From contig OY740774.1 in the NCBI GenBank assembly GCA_963513935.1, positions 85,894,890-85,958,889 on the forward strand: a DNA stretch of 64,000 nt, given 5' to 3'. Made by a program: the position numbers and the translations under genes. The stretch comes from Aphrophora alni (taxonomy: Eukaryota; Arthropoda; Insecta; Hemiptera; Aphrophoridae). The notes under the pieces are model-generated. The model did not search any database. It had not been told where the DNA came from and saw only the letters and a list, made by a program, of their open reading frames with translations. Of this stretch, positions 32,336 to 43,194 are shown piece by piece; position 1 is the first letter of the stretch; every line of letters begins with the position of its first letter.

Positions 32336-32391
32336 CAGTTTCTCAGGTGTAGGGATAGAGAAAACACTAGTATATAGGATATATGTAATTG

Positions 32392-32580
32392 TTACTTCAT
32401 CAGGAGATGAACAAATACTTAATAATAACAAAAATAAATAATTATTATAGTTATGTTATTATCGTAATTGATTTTATCGTAACTACAATACAAGATTTTC
32501 TCACTGCATTATACAATATTGCATCAGCTGGTATTTCATTGTCAAGGACAAATGTCTTATAATATGCCATTCATTCGGAT
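32392..32580 (+). repeat. Dispersed repeat R2, copy 2
   Basis: Matches 28165-28375 as described there, including 'aaggacaaatgtcttataatat' followed by 'cattcattcgg'. Confidence 0.6.
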
Positions 32581-33507
32581 CTATTGTATGTGATTCATAA
32601 AGGTTGATTCCAAAGCTAGGTGGTTCAAAAAATTATTAATATTTATGCCTTTCTTGTCTCATCAAAGAAATTATAGAAAGTGTTTCGGAACTCTTGTCGG
32701 ATAATTTAGGGGATTGTTTCTGGGGTTGAAGTAAACACAGAACGAATTTTCATTTGTTTGTAACAAGTTTATTTATCTGCCTGTTTGCCATTTTGTGTTT
32801 AAGTCCAAATTAGGAATACATATTTTGTGTTTTTCAATATGGCGGCCATTAAAAATTTTGTGACGTCGGATATTTCGATAACTTTATAAGAATTTACAAT
32901 AGACAAAACAATTTCTCATTTTAATGACAAAATTAATGTGTTTTTATGTTTACTGTCGCTTAAAGTATAACCGAGATATTGTTAAAAAAACTCAAATCTT
33001 AATTTTATGGCTATTGTCTATTTAGCCTAAAACCAAAATATGTTAGAACTATAATGTTTTTTAATACTAAAATATAATGATTAATAGACTGTTTATACAC
33101 CGTGATTTTAAAATGAACTTAAAAACAAAAATTCCCCAAGTCTGAAACACAAATTTTAATTGCAAATTATGCAACAACAAGCTTTCCAAACTAAATTATT
33201 CTGTAGTTTAATTTCCGCTAATACAATTTACCCCAAGGAAATTTTTCCATATAATGTAAAGTGTTGTTTCTATAAGCGTATATGTAAAAGTAATTTTAAG
33301 TGGAAATGACGGGATGATATTTTGGTTACATTGTGACGACGGAAAAAGCGTTGGTGCAAAATAAAATTAGACGTGAGCGTGTAAATATATATTGAGCAAA
33401 ATATTTTGAGCATAATAATAGAAGAAAAAATAATGCTCAATATTTCACACATTGTTTTTACGTAATTATATATGCTAAAATATGTGTAGATTAATAATAA
33501 TCGATTT

Positions 33508-33509
<2 letters not shown>
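32581..33509. other. Unclassified AT-rich interval
   Basis: Only generic decayed-repeat phrases ('tatggcggccattaaaaatt', 'gtataaccgagatattgtt'). The frame at 33270-33452 (-) is unrecognised and unlikely to be real. Confidence 0.35.

Positions 33510-33554
<45 letters not shown>
33510..33554. repeat. (AT)n microsatellite, ~22 units
   Basis: Uninterrupted alternating A and T. Confidence 0.97.
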
Positions 33555-33558
<4 letters not shown>

Positions 33559-33624
33559 CAATGGTTCTATGAATAGTAGAACTAGCTATAAACAAATATG
33601 AACATCGTTATTGGAAACCCAATA

Positions 33625-34190
33625 TGAGGATTTGTTGCACTGTTTTGATTGTCCGCCATTTTACATAACCTAACCTAATCTAACCTTACTGCACTGTTTT
33701 GTGTGGCCACATATTTAACGAAACCTAACCTTGCTGAACTGTTTTAATTGACCGCCATTTTACCTAACCTAACCTAATCTAACCTTGCTGCACTGTTTTG
33801 TGTGGAAACCATATTTAACGTAACCTAACCTTTCTGAACTGTTTTAATTGAACGCCATTTTACCTAACCTAACCTAATCTAACCTTGCTGCACTGTTTTG
33901 TGTGGAAACCATATTTAACGCAACCTAACCTTTCTGAACTGTTTTAATTGATCGCCATTTTACCTAACCTAACCTAATCTAACCTTGCTGCACTGTTTTG
34001 TGTGGAAACCATATTTAACGTAACATAACCTTGCTGAACTGTTTTAATTGATAGCCATTTTACCTAACCTAACCTAACCTTGCTGCACTGTTTTGTATGG
34101 AAACCATTTTAACATAACCTAATCATGCTGAACTGTTTTGAGGGGCTGCCATTTTAACCTAACCTAATCTTGCTCCACTTTCTTGAGTAG
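33625..34190 (+). repeat. 100-bp dimeric satellite carrying TAACC runs
   Basis: 'gccatttta' lies at 33655, 33754, 33854, 33954, 34054 and 34148 (spacing 99, 100, 100, 100, 94). Each 100-bp unit is two related ~50-bp halves: one with 'ctgcactgttttgtgtgg' + 'accatatttaacg', the other with 'ctgaactgttttaattga' + 'cgccattttac'. Both end in TAACC pentamer runs. The central units are nearly identical, the outer ones diverged, as expected of an array homogenised by unequal exchange. Confidence 0.9.
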
Positions 34191-34384
34191 CCGCCAATCG
34201 AAGTGTATAACAATCGAAATGACAATGTTAGATTAAAAAAAAAATAACCTCGTTTCGCACTTAAATTTGAGGCTACATATATTAGTTTGGAACAAATTTA
34301 CAAGAAATATACATGCATTGAAATATAAACGTAGATTTTAAAAAATTATAACTATACGTTTTTTAATTTGTGTACAGTATAGAA
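34191..34384. other. Unclassified short interval
   Basis: Poly-A tract near 34235; nothing else recognised. Confidence 0.35.
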
Positions 34385-34660
34385 GCAAAATATTTTAGGG
34401 GTGGAAAGAGTTGACACAAAATTCCTTACAATGTGGTTGAGGTAGACGTCTAGAGGGAAGGGGGAGAAATTAATTGAATTATCTCCTTAGTAAAGTATTT
34501 TCGGAACAGGATAATGTTGGCTTAAAGTGGAAAATGATCTTAGTTGATGCAGTGAGACAGCGGAGGGTGGAGGTGGTACTCTTAGATCTTCTGAGAGGGG
34601 TTAAAGAAATAGTAAATAATGCTGTCATATTGTTTTTATATTTGAAATATTCTTCGCGCA
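34385..34660 (+). repeat. Direct repeat R3, copy 1
   Basis: 'aaaatattttaggggtggaa', 'agtaaagtatttt.cggaac' and 'gctgtcatattgtttttatatttgaaatattc' align with 35545-35765. Overlapping open frames on both strands (34474-34677 and 34479-34661) are repeat-derived and unrecognised. Confidence 0.5.
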
Positions 34661-35094
34661 TACACCGCAGAAAGTAAATTATCCATGATCATCAAGATGA
34701 ACAATTTTTTTGGAGGAATCTATTTTTAAAACTCATGAAATGTTTTATCTCTACTACTTTTACTTATGTAGTGAATTGAAAATTACGTGTTAAGATAAAA
34801 AGTCAATATCGAGCTTTCGGAAGGAATATCGTAACTGTAGTCCTTGGAGTCAAATTATGACGTTTATGGAACGATAATTGTATGTTGTCTGTGCAGTCGA
34901 AAAAGTGAACAGATAAAATTACGTGTTTGCAAATTTGGCTGTATATCGAGGAAGTTTTTGGCTCATTTTTCGATACCACTAAATTATGTTATAGTAAAGA
35001 CCAAACTATAAAAACTTATTTAAATCTGCTAAAACGATTTTGATTATTTTATAAATTGTCTTTAAGAATCGAAATGTAACGTTTTTTGACGTCA

Positions 35095-35520
35095 TCTTCC
35101 ACAAATTACGGGTTAAGGATTTATCGTAGAGGGAGGGGGAGAGTCATGGAGGGTGGAGTGGTTATAAAAAAAAAATTTTCTTAAAATAAGCTACGTCGAT
35201 TTCAGTCCATTTTTTAGGGTGGGGTCTAGGAAATGTTATCAAAGACCAATTTTCAAATAAAATCAGCTACACCGATATTGCTAATTTTTGGAGGGGGGGG
35301 GGGGTTGAGTCTTGAAGCTGTTATTAAAGTCTATTTTTCTTAGAAACAACTTCGACGATTGTTCTCATTTTATGAGAGGGGGATTCTAGGATATATTTCT
35401 TAAGAAAGGACAATTTTCTCAAAATCAGTTACGTCAATTTAGTTCGTTTTTAGTGGGGGGTGGAGGTGGAGGTGGAGACATAGAGCTGTTATAAAGACCA
35501 ATTTCTTCAACTTTTTGCTA
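35095..35520 (+). repeat. G-rich diverged tandem repeats (~80-90 bp)
   Basis: Five units, each with a G-rich block (around 35130, 35212, 35293, 35378, 35455), then 'ctaggaaatgttatnaaagaccaattttcttn' and 'aaatcagctacgtcgattt'. Blocks include a G12 run (about 35293-35304) and GGGGGGTGGAGGTGGAGGTGG (35455-35475, one base over a 20-mer in total), a possible G-quadruplex. Confidence 0.65.
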
Positions 35521-35544
35521 TATTTATCTTATACTAAGTGCCGA

Positions 35545-35765
35545 ATGAAAGTAAAATATTTTAGGTTTGGAAGATGAAGATGCAAAATAACTTACGTAAA
35601 TAATTTACTTATGCTTCGAGTAAAGTATTTTTGGAATTGAATAAAGTGAAAATCTAACTTGATGCATAGAGAGGGGGGGGGGGGAGGGCACTCTTACAAT
35701 TTAAAGGATGTTTAATAACTGGTAATTAATCCTGTTAAAGTGTTTTTATATTCACTATATTCATT
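35545..35765 (+). repeat. Direct repeat R3, copy 2, with G12 run
   Basis: Second copy of 34385-34660, about 1.16 kb downstream. It contains a G12 homopolymer (35673-35684). The G-rich tandem array lies between the two copies. Confidence 0.5.
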
Positions 35766-36177
35766 AAAATGGAAAACTATTTTTACTTTTGTTTACATAC
35801 CTAGTTGGAGAGTCGTTATATCAAACAAAGTCGTTGATCAAAAATCAAAAAATGCGTAAATATTGGTTTAAAGGTTTTTTGGAAACACGTACTCTGAACT
35901 ATCCGGAAAAACTCGACATAGAAGTTTTAATCCATGAAAAGAATCTCTCTATACAACGATATCTGTCTGTCATTTAAGGTTGACAATTAACATTGACATC
36001 TGTTATAAAAAGTTCGATTTGAATCAAATATGATCAACGCTGAGGTCGTGTTTATCGCGCAGGAACATTTTGGCATTATTTGATATTTTTCGAAGACGTC
36101 GCCCACGATTTTGTATTGATAAGTATCAAACTGAAATTTATTTGTGATAGTCAGTTTTGGTCAATTTTTATTTAGTT
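35766..36177. other. Unclassified interval
   Basis: 62-codon frame at 35789-35977, no recognised domain and a non-ATG start. Nothing else supported. Confidence 0.35.
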
Positions 36178-36215
36178 TTAAAGATGGGTGAATGAGAAAG
36201 TAACTGCAATAACTT
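36178..36215 (+). repeat. Family D motif
   Basis: 'gttttaaagatgggtgaatgagaaagtaactgcaata'. Confidence 0.45.
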
Positions 36216-36299
36216 TACATCACTTATTAAAATCTATTTTAAAACTCCTTATGGTTTTTTACCGCTATTTTATATTCGTTAAAGAAATTGTCAGATGTG

Positions 36300-36460
36300 G
36301 AGCGGCTTAGCTCAGTTGACAAAAGTTTGCACTTATCTCGCTGGAATTTGGACTAGTGAACTGTCAAATACTTTGCGCCAGTTGTCGAAATTAAATTTTG
36401 CGCAGTAACTTCACTATTTGTCATCGTAGAGATATCGGGTCGGTACCATTACATGGCGAT
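36300..36460 (+). mobile_element. Candidate tRNA-derived SINE remnant
   Basis: 'gcggcttagctcagttgac' (36303-36321) matches a tRNA 5' end and polymerase III A-box (TAGCTCAGTTG). A weak B-box-like stretch follows about 30 nt later ('ctggaatttggact'). No proper cloverleaf closes, so this is not a functional tRNA gene. Downstream, 'tcactatttgtcatcgtagaga' also occurs near 13277. Confidence 0.4.
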
Positions 36461-37449
36461 TTGAAATATGTAAAGTTGTATATAAGTTGGTGTTCAATGA
36501 CATAGGAGATATAAAAAACTATTTTTAAATACCACTTTGACATTTTCAATAGCATTCTATATGACTACAATAAAGTCCTCTCTACGAAATTTAATATTCT
36601 TTTCTTTAAATCTGTAGCTGTTGTCGTGCTTACGTACAAACGACAACGAAACAAGGGAGAAAAATGGTTGGTTATCCTGGAGTGCTTTGCATCATTACAG
36701 TTCTCATCTAATTTTAAAACCTATACTTTCACATTTTGTATATCAACGAGATGGAGTGAGATTGATTATTTTTCACTTTTCATCTTGTATACTATATTTT
36801 ATTACACCATGTTGACATCACGTTGAGTACGTAGGAGAGACTCCAAAGGTTACCAGGCTAGAGAACGTAGTAAAATGGAGGTGAGAGGGGAGGGGAGGGG
36901 TCAACAATGGAGATTTATAAGTCACGTGATTCACGATTCTTACAACTATGCTCACTGAGGCAATGATAAGTCATCTTTATAAGTTTATAGAGAATTAGAA
37001 ATTTGAATAATCTGAAGTAAATGTCTTAGTGCATATTGAATTCATTAGCTCGGCTTCTTACTAGGGCGATATGATACATATCTTGTAAGATAGCTATATC
37101 TAATGCGTATTCAAATCGTGTTGTAGTGGTTAAACAGGTGAAGACCTAAACGATTATGTAATATATCGTAAATGTAAATGTATTAGCCAACTCGCACTGT
37201 CTCTCTCTCTCTCACCTAGTATAGTACGATAATACAAAGTGACAATTAATTATCGTATCACTATAGTGTGCAGCCAGCCATACACACAATTGGGTTGTCT
37301 ATATTCGGTAATATCAAGAAATTGACTTATTTTTTCCAGTATTATTATAAGAATAGTATTTCAATTTTGATTTTGATTGAAATACCAAGCAATCGTTTAT
37401 CACATATTATGTTTAATATATATATATCGTAAAACATATAGCAAGTAGG
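36461..37449. other. Unclassified interval with a short CT tract
   Basis: Overlapping frames at 36621-36826 start at ATG or another codon but show no domain. A (TC)8-like tract lies at about 37200-37213. Purine-rich G patch at 36878-36900. Confidence 0.35.
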
Positions 37450-38800
37450 TAAAATGATTGTTAATTTCGTTGACACTGTTTACACTAGCGCTCTCTAGTC
37501 ATATTATAGTCATCATAGGAACAAAGCAAAATTGCAGGAAGCATGCAGTGGTTTTATACTTTTACTTAGCGTTATTAAAAAATCATTAATAAGTAAGTTA
37601 GGTTTTGATGACCATTCATGGTAAATTTTGTTGACACTTTTTACACTAGCGCTCCTTAGTGATATTACAGTCATCATAGGAACAAAGGTACATATTATAA
37701 TATAGGGAGTATGTAGTAGTTTTATCTTTTTACTGAACGTTATTAAAAAAATATTAATGAGTAAGTTACGTTTGATGACTATTCATGTTAAATTTTGTTG
37801 ACACTTTTCACACTAGTGCTCCCCTAGTGATAGACTATTATAGTCATCATAGGAACTGAGCAAAATCTGTAAGAAGTATACATTAGTTTTATCTTTTTAC
37901 TGAATGTTATTAAAAAAAATCATTAACGACTTAGTTAAGTTTTTTATGACAGCAATAATGTTAAATTTCGTTGACATTGTTTACACTTGCGATCCCTAAT
38001 GGTATTACGGCCACCATAGGAACAAAGCTACACATGTAGGAAGTATTCAGTAGTTTTATATTTTTATTAAAAGATATTAAAAATTAATTTTTGATTTAGT
38101 TACGTTTTAATGACAGCAATAATGTTAAATTTCGTTGACACTTTTAACGGTCATCATAGGAACTAACCAATATCTGCAGCGTGTACAGTAGTTTTATCTT
38201 TTTATCATACGATATTAAAATTTTATTGATGACTAAGTTACATTTAATGACGATATTAATGTTAAATTTCGTTGACACTGTTTACATTAGCGCTGCTTAG
38301 TGATGTTACGGTCACCATAGGAACTAAGCAATATCTGCAGGGTGTACAGTAGTTTTATCTTTTTATCGTACGATGTTAAAATTTTATTGATGACTAAGTT
38401 ACATTTAATGACGATATTAATGTTAAATTTCGTTGACACTGTTTACATTAGCGCTGCTTAGTGATGTTACGGTCACCATAGGAACTAAGCAATATCTGCA
38501 GGGTGTACAGTAGTTTTATCTTTTTATCGTACGATGTTAAAATTTTATTGATGACTAAGTTACATTTAATGACGATATTAATGTTAAATTTCGTTGACAC
38601 TGTTTACATTAGCGCTGCTTAGTGATGTTACGGTCACCATAGGAACTAAGCAATATCTGCAGGGTGTACAGTAGTTTTATCTTTTTATCGTACGATGTTA
38701 AAATTTTATTGATGACTAAGTTACATTTTAATGACGATATTAATGTTAAATTTTGTTGAAACTGTTTACACTGAGGACTTGTTAATGACAAGAGAAGCAA
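37450..38800 (+). repeat. 161-bp satellite array, 8-9 units
   Basis: The anchor 'cgttgaca' recurs at about 37469, 37630, 37797, 37970, 38134, 38271, 38432, 38593 and 38755. Spacing is mostly 161-173 with one shorter unit (137). The unit holds 'acactgtttacantagcgct', 'gttacggtcaccataggaac', 'agtagttttatctttttat' and 'atgactaagttacattt'. The units starting 38271, 38432 and 38593 are essentially identical, while the 5' units are diverged. The 94-aa minus-strand frame near its end is an artefact. Confidence 0.93.
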
Positions 38801-38817
38801 CTTTAAGGTATATTTAA

Positions 38818-38820
38818 ATG

Positions 38821-38850
<30 letters not shown>
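38818..38850. repeat. (TA)n microsatellite at satellite array edge
   Basis: Alternating TA with one TG interruption, directly after the 161-bp array. Confidence 0.9.
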
Positions 38851-38851
<1 letters not shown>

Positions 38852-38989
38852 TTTATAATTCGACGTAAACGGTTCATTTTCAATTTTTTTCATCGACCTA
38901 AAATTTTTGTAACGAATATTTTTATCTAATGGGTATATGCATTGTTTTTTTTTAAATTTTAAGTGATTAAATTAAAATATTTTAAAATC

Positions 38990-39640
38990 AACCCAGGTGT
39001 TAGCGACCGCAAGCCTAAACATCGCATATATAATAATTGTATTGTTTCACATTAAGACAATGGCCAGCCTTGAACCACAAGGGACTTGCGCAATGGCACA
39101 TCACACACGCCTTATTTGTGTCCAACGTCTTTCCCTTTCCAAAATGTAATTATTGGCCAGCAAATATAAGCTTAACCTGAGCTAAATAAAATCAAGGTCC
39201 TTGGGACAAGACTTTACGCAACTAGAATTGTTACCGCCCACATCGTCGCTGCCAGTTTAGACCAGGTCATTGTTAAGGTCACGTGTGTAACAAGTTGCAG
39301 GTATTTGTTTTGAATAACCGGATTGTGACTACTATCACCAGATGACGGCGGCCTGTTTTGAAAATGTCTAAAGGCGGTAAACGGCGCATGCCTATGACAA
39401 ACAGCCACAGCGGAGTGAGGGGGTCCACGAAACTAATGTTTAACTTCAAACTAGTTAAGTTTTAAACTCTAAACTCACAAGTACATGGTCCACCCCAAGG
39501 CCTGTTCGCCGTAATAACCAATATACAGGGAGTAGGAAAGGTACATTACGTATACTGTTTCTAGAGTTACATATAATGGTTTCTGTCGGTCGACCATTTT
39601 GTTTTTGTTTTTCGAAAAATAATGATAATTTTATCAAATT
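38990..39640. other. GC-richer unclassified patch
   Basis: Noticeably less AT-rich than its neighbours, with several CpG-containing words ('gtctaaaggcggtaaacggcg'). Minus-strand frames at 39214-39408 and 39455-39637 have no recognised domain. Could be a decayed mobile element or a non-coding exon; no splice or promoter evidence. Confidence 0.3.
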
Positions 39641-40093
39641 TTTAATATTTTGAGTTTAAATTTGATATTCACGTTTTTATTATACAATCTACCAGTGTAC
39701 TAAGAATCCAAAGTTTTAAAAATGGCGACCGTTTAAAATGTTTATAAAATTAAAAAATTTTGGTTTTAGGCTAATTTAGGGTGTTTTAAACAATTACCAA
39801 GAAATTATGTTTTCAGTTTTTTGTTAGTAGGACCTCGATTATCCTTTAAAATACAAAAAAAAAAATAAAATAAATAATAGGCTAATAAAAATAAATAGTT
39901 TTTAAGAGGAAAATTATTTCTCTTGTAAATTTTTCGTATAAAAACTATTTTTGTCAAATTTAACATTAAACATTTTATACGGCCGCCATTTTGAAAATTT
40001 AGATAGTGAACATTTAGTTCCTCTTATAGTGGTGAGAAGTTGCATAAAAAATGTGTATTTAAATTCAAAATCTTTATAATTTCTTTGTATTAT

Positions 40094-40130
<37 letters not shown>

Positions 40131-40784
40131 ACTCAAAGTGGCCGAGAAAGGGAAAACGAAGTCTTTCCGAACCTATTTTCAGGTAAAATTTTGTTTTATT
40201 TAGCTGTAGAATCGGTTCATGAAATATGTAGGCCACACTCTGTATAAGTAACAACTACAAAGTCTCTGGTTTGGCGATGATTCACTAAACGAGAGGTTTT
40301 GTTTTTATGTTCAGAGTGTCTGGGAAATGGGTCCCTATTATAATAAACGATGGAAAACCATTGCACAATCTTTCCCACTCAAGCCCGGCTGTCACTAAAG
40401 TTACACGATGTTTATCGGACGAGCAAACATATTCCAGTAAAATATCAATGTCTTGAAAGGACAAAATTAGATAGGCGTTAACAGTTTCTTACTAAATCTC
40501 AATAGTCTAACATGTTGATAATATTTTACGAAGGTAACAATGATTAGTCACATGGTAAATCACTCTTAATCACGCTTTAAAATAGCTGTAATTGGTAGAT
40601 AGCGATAACTGCACTAACAATTACTGTGAAATCACCATTATTTCCAACACTTAAAAATGAATCATTTGCTTGTTAAAATTCCAATATTGCAAAACAAAAT
40701 ATCCCCTCGCTGTTGCTAACGATGGAATCACGAGTGGAACAAGAGTAGGCGTACCATGAATAAATGCTTGAACAATAGGTTAGC
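39641..40784. other. AT-rich interval with A28 run and a family D motif
   Basis: Homopolymer A at 40102-40129. Family D on the minus strand at about 40350-40385 ('accattgcacaatctttcccactc'). Phrases such as 'gcggccgccattttgaaaatt' are generic decayed repeat. Confidence 0.4.
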
Positions 40785-40870
40785 TATGTCAAGATCAAGT
40801 TGGCATTTCACGTGTGGCATCTCTTAATAACCTAAATATTTCGGAGAAGGAGGTTTGCAACATGAATTTA
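40785..40870 (+). repeat. Second copy of the coding-like segment at 11.2 kb
   Basis: 'cttgaacaataggtta', 'tcaagatcaagttggcatttcacgtgtgg', 'catctctta.taacctaaat' match 11175-11285 in inverted orientation. The reading frame is interrupted here. Confidence 0.5.
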
Positions 40871-41309
40871 TGAATGTTTAATAATTCGCAACTTTATGTA
40901 AGTTTACCTTCAAAGTAAAGACGTGAATTTATTTTTTGTTGTTTTTAGCTTCCTTCGTTTGTGGTTGGTAACCATGTAAATGAAATAGTAGGAAAGCTTC
41001 CTCATGGGTATATTATGAAGCCGACATGAATGGAATACATTACACAAATTACTGTTTACTTAGGCCTCATATTTTGTTCAAGAAATTGAGGACGTAACCC
41101 CTCTAAGTTCTCTAAGTATGATAATTAACAAAATAATAATTCCATTGACAATAAATTTTGATAAATTAGTATAGAAATCTGGCTTATAATTTAGTGAAAT
41201 ATTCATCAAAATCAGGAGGTAAATTTCAAAATGACCAGCTTTAACTTTTTTTATCTACAATACCTTTACTTTTGTATGGTTTTTCCTTGTTTTTTTAAAA
41301 GCAAAAATA
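40871..41309. other. Unclassified AT-rich interval
   Basis: Nothing recognised. Confidence 0.35.
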
Positions 41310-41530
41310 TCTCGCTCATCGTCGAATTTTAAAAAAGAAGAAGCAAATCACATAAAATAAAAACCTCTAGCTCTCAAATACTCTAATATTGTCAGGACAG
41401 GAAAAGAAGAATTAATCAAGAAAGACGTGAAAGGAAAAATAAGGGATCTAACTAAAGACTACGTGGAACATGGTGTAGATCCAGTTAGCGTACCTCTGGT
41501 TTGCCAAGCCAGTACTCACCATAGCTCATA
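41310..41530 (+). repeat. Family A repeat
   Basis: 'gctcatcgtcgaa', 'ataaaaacctctagctctc', 'aatactctaatattgtcagg', 'aaaagaagaattaatcaag', 'gatctaactaaagactac', 'gtgtagatccagttagcg', 'gccaagccagtactcacc'. A nearly full-length copy. Confidence 0.7.
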
Positions 41531-41759
41531 GAGGGCACATCTGTGTCTTATATTAGGACGTGGAATAGCTTATTTTATGTAGGTTTAAAATCAGCACCTA
41601 ATGAGTCTCATATGGCCTTTCTACAATTAAAATTTCCAAATTGTAACTAAATAAAAAAAAATAGTGGTAACATAACCTAAAAATTCAGACAAGAAAATGT
41701 TGTTTTGTACACGATCAATTCTAGCCTTAACTTTCATATAATTTTTCTTCTTGTTGAGG

Positions 41760-41975
41760 CAACAATTCTCTTGGTCCTCATCACCTTATTTAAAAATGAA
41801 GAACTAAATATAAAGTAATAAAATAGAGACCTCTGGCGACTCAAGTTGAAACAGAGTCGTAAAAGAACAAGAATTAGTCAACGGAGACCCCATAGGAAAG
41901 ATGTAGGAGAGGGTCTCTTAAGACTATATGAAAAAAGTGTAGATCCAGATAGGTTCCCTCGGGATTACAGGGCCC
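41760..41975 (+). repeat. Family A repeat
   Basis: 'taaaatagagacctctggcg', 'aaagaacaagaattagtcaa', 'ccccataggaaagatgtagg', 'gtgtagatccagatagg', 'ccctcgggattac'. Second copy within 450 bp of the previous one, same orientation. Confidence 0.7.
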
Positions 41976-41984
41976 TATTTAACT

Positions 41985-42706
41985 AAATTGAATCTTGAAG
42001 ATATATAAGGGCCGATAGTAGTTTAGCTAAAGCTTTGTAAAGGTTCAAAAATGCATGGACTAAATGAAGTGCCTGTAACCAAGAGCTGTATAAAAAGTTG
42101 AATGGTGTCCCGGTGGTAAAATACATATAAGTCGAATACTGATATCGGTTGGACATCATGGAAATTGGCAGAAGACGGAATAACCAAAAGGGTATTGAAT
42201 TATACACCAATGGGTAAGAGAAAGATAGGGAGGGTGTACCACTCTACTCGCACAAAACATCATGATAAACAGGTGGAAATGCAATTAATTCAATTTGACT
42301 AATTACGGTGTCACGCATTGATCTATTCTGGGTTCAATGTTTTATACTTTACATAATGGCTTGGACATTAATTTGAAAGTGATAATGTAATTTAGTATGC
42401 TGGTGACATAACTATTAATCGTCAAATATTACTGTACTAGATTGGTGGATAGGAGGTGAGTGGACATGAGGAGAAGTTAATGCCCAATAATGCCTTTATT
42501 ATTGGGACAATAAAAATGGACAGATAGAAGTGGGGGTTGTAGCCCCGAGGATATATGTACATGAAGAGCCTATCAAAGTATTACAGGAATGCTCTCAAGT
42601 GTATATAAGTTTTTTGAGGCCTACCATGAATGCTCTAAAAGTATATATAATATGAATTGCCTATCAGGATGTGAAAGGAATGATCTAAAGAGTATATATA
42701 TAAAGA

Positions 42707-42747
<41 letters not shown>

Positions 42748-42860
42748 CAAGTGGCTACCAGTATGTTAAATGAATGTTCTCAAGAGTATATTATAAGATG
42801 AAGTGCCTACCTGACTGGTAAAGGAATGCTCACAGGAGTATATAAAGGTTTATTAGTATG
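41985..42860 (+). repeat. Irregular ~40-55 bp repeats with (TA)n insertion
   Basis: Variants of 'ggaatgctctcaagagtatata' occur near 42587, 42628, 42679, 42769 and 42823, with 'gaagtgcctac/gnntgtaac' between them. A (TA)n run at 42711-42745 interrupts one unit. A related phrase set at 42040-42090 lies before the LINE fragment. Function unknown. Confidence 0.5.
42180..42440 (+). pseudogene. Decayed non-LTR retrotransposon reverse transcriptase fragment (a)
   Basis: In shifting frames the plus strand reads pieces corresponding to SILGSMFYTL and then YAGDITINR (42396-42422), the position of the catalytic YADD box of reverse transcriptases (here YAGD, so a catalytic Asp is lost). Multiple stops and shifts. 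The DNA is recognisably related to 43375-43530 in the same orientation. Confidence 0.55.
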
Positions 42861-42960
42861 ATAAGTTATTACCTTATTTATAAATGAAAAAAAAAGATGC
42901 AATGACTAGCTACCATTCTATTTCCTCACTTACGTAAATAAAATATTGAAGAAACTATTT

Positions 42961-43104
42961 TACCACAAGTTTGGTACAATAACACAAACACAAATAAAAT
43001 GAAATATTTATTTGCCTTATATTATTGTAATAATTACCAATAACATAAGGCAAATAAATATTTCATTTTATTTGTGTTAGTGTTATTGTACCAAACTTGT
43101 GGTA
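42961..43104. mobile_element. Near-perfect 60-bp inverted repeat (hairpin), 24-nt loop
   Basis: Arm 42961-43020 and the reverse complement of 43045-43104 agree at 59 of 60 positions. The loop 43021-43044 contains a further small palindrome (ATTATT GT AATAAT). No similarity continues outside the arms. Such high arm identity, amid otherwise strongly decayed sequence, indicates a recent origin or gene conversion between arms. A transcript would form a 60-bp double-stranded stem. Confidence 0.95.
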
Positions 43105-43194
43105 GGGGATTCAGCGATTTATAGTGTTTACGTTCACCACAGTGCTCATTGAACATCTATCTTCAAAGTTTGTTAAAGAAAATTAATATTTTTC

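Noticed and set aside
33625..34190. A telomere or interstitial telomeric array
   Set aside because: TAACC runs are only two to four units long and interrupted by longer unique sequence, so this is a satellite containing the pentamer.
34474..34677. Opposed overlapping frames on both strands
   Set aside because: Both sit inside direct repeat R3 and neither has recognisable content.
36300..36372. A functional tRNA gene
   Set aside because: The A-box is good but no acceptor stem or proper T arm closes; best read as a SINE remnant.
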